6,275 bases of DNA from Clostridia bacterium (GTDB lineage Bacteria > Bacillota > Clostridia > Lachnospirales > Anaerotignaceae), in assembly GCA_900757025.1 (NCBI GenBank), contig CAAEMG010000030.1:1-6275 (forward strand), given 5' to 3'. Numbering within the stretch: position 1 is the stretch's first letter; each line of letters starts with the position of its first letter. Shown piece by piece: positions 5,932 to 6,275 of the stretch. The translations under genes were made by a program, and so were the position numbers. The notes below the pieces were generated by a model, which saw nothing but the letters and a program-made list of their open reading frames with translations, was not told where the DNA came from and did no database searches.

Positions 5932-5937
5932 AAGGAG
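5932..5937 (+). promoter_or_regulatory. Ribosome binding site of the substrate-binding protein gene
   Basis: AAGGAG lies six bases before the ATG at 5944 and fixes the start of the lipoprotein. A separate, stronger-looking AAGGAGG at 5854-5860 has no well-spaced start codon. Confidence 0.85.
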
Positions 5938-5943
5938 AAAAAC

Positions 5944-6275
5944 ATGAACAAGAAATTAAAATCATCTAAAATTGTAAGCCTGTTTTTGGCTCTTGCCATT
6001 GCAATTTCAGTTTTTGCAGGCTGCGCAACATCATCAAATGCAGAAAGCTCATCTGCTTCTGTATCTTCATCGGCATCATCTGAGCAGAAAAGCGAAGGCG
6101 ATACACAGACTGTAGTTGACAGTATCGGCAGAGAAGTTGAAATTCCAAACCCTGTTACAAAAGCAGTTGTTGCAAATGCTTATAATACAGAAATTATAAA
6201 TGCTATTGATGCTCTCGACTGCGTTGTTGGTGTTGACTACAATATTTATCAGGATAAAGAATCTTGGAAAAACAA
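5944..6275 (+). CDS. ABC transporter substrate-binding lipoprotein (PF01497 type, probably cobalamin/corrinoid), 5' part
   Basis: The first 110 residues are present; the window ends inside the gene. Residues 1-26 form a lipoprotein signal peptide: a basic start, a hydrophobic core, and Phe-Ala-Gly-Cys with Cys27 as the lipidated residue. A Ser/Ala-rich linker (about 28-55) would tether the domain to the membrane surface. From about residue 57 the sequence reads Val-Val-Asp-Ser-Ile-Gly-Arg-Glu-Val-Glu-Ile-Pro, the usual opening of the BtuF/FhuD-type periplasmic-binding fold, followed by a strand-helix unit ending in Val-Val-Gly-Val-Asp. That family captures B12, siderophores or haem. The B12 riboswitch directly upstream argues for a corrinoid. 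Downstream genes for a BtuC-like permease and BtuD-like ATPase would be expected but are not visible. The symbol is left blank because the ligand-binding lobe is cut off. Confidence 0.88.
   Translation, partial: MNKKLKSSKIVSLFLALAIAISVFAGCATSSNAESSSASVSSSASSEQKSEGDTQTVVDSIGREVEIPNPVTKAVVANAYNTEIINAIDALDCVVGVDYNIYQDKESWKN

Noticed and set aside
5877..5933. TTG-started frame of 18 codons after purine-rich DNA
   Set aside because: Very short, rare start codon, unclear spacing to AAGGAGG at 5854-5860, and no conserved peptide features.

Overview
The window reads as a piece of a low-GC Bacillota chromosome, most likely from an anaerobic clostridium (a Lachnospiraceae-like lineage). The reasons are an AT-rich sequence with very AT-rich intergenic stretches, strong AAGGAGG-type ribosome binding sites, sigma-A type promoters, a short alpha-type glutamine synthetase, an ANTAR-domain protein directly behind glnA, and a serine-rich substrate-binding lipoprotein under a cobalamin riboswitch. 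The assignment is inference from gene content and style, not from a marker gene. All genes lie on the + strand.

Layout: (1) Positions 1-71 hold the last codons of an upstream gene, probably the periplasmic-adaptor (MFP/HlyD-type) partner of the pump. Three bases later comes a complete RND transporter (75-3239). (2) The 3240-3427 intergenic region is dense with signals: a perfect-consensus promoter, an intrinsic terminator starting only about ten bases after its predicted start site, a small hairpin that competes with that terminator, a second promoter, and a 17-bp palindrome over the second -10 box. (3) glnA (3428-4759) is followed 40 bases later by a gene for a degenerate-receiver/ANTAR RNA-binding protein (4800-5360). 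The pair ends at a strong GAAA-loop terminator. (4) A gene-free stretch (5361-5943) contains AT-rich DNA with small inverted repeats, a promoter, and a well-conserved cobalamin riboswitch. This leads into the start of a PF01497-type ABC substrate-binding lipoprotein (5944 to the window end, truncated).

How the parts fit: the RND unit and its adaptor form an export system. glnA and the ANTAR gene look like a nitrogen-assimilation operon in which the second gene encodes an antitermination regulator. Such glnA-linked ANTAR proteins are known in solventogenic clostridia, and here a terminator sits in the glnA leader where such a protein could act. The canonical tandem A/G-hexaloop ANTAR target was not found, so autoregulation is a hypothesis. 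The last unit is a cobalamin-responsive uptake operon whose permease and ATPase genes would be expected just beyond the window. I found no mobile element, CRISPR array, tRNA or rRNA. The most interesting region is the glnA leader together with the ANTAR gene. It probably belongs to a known class of regulation, but with an unusual arrangement.
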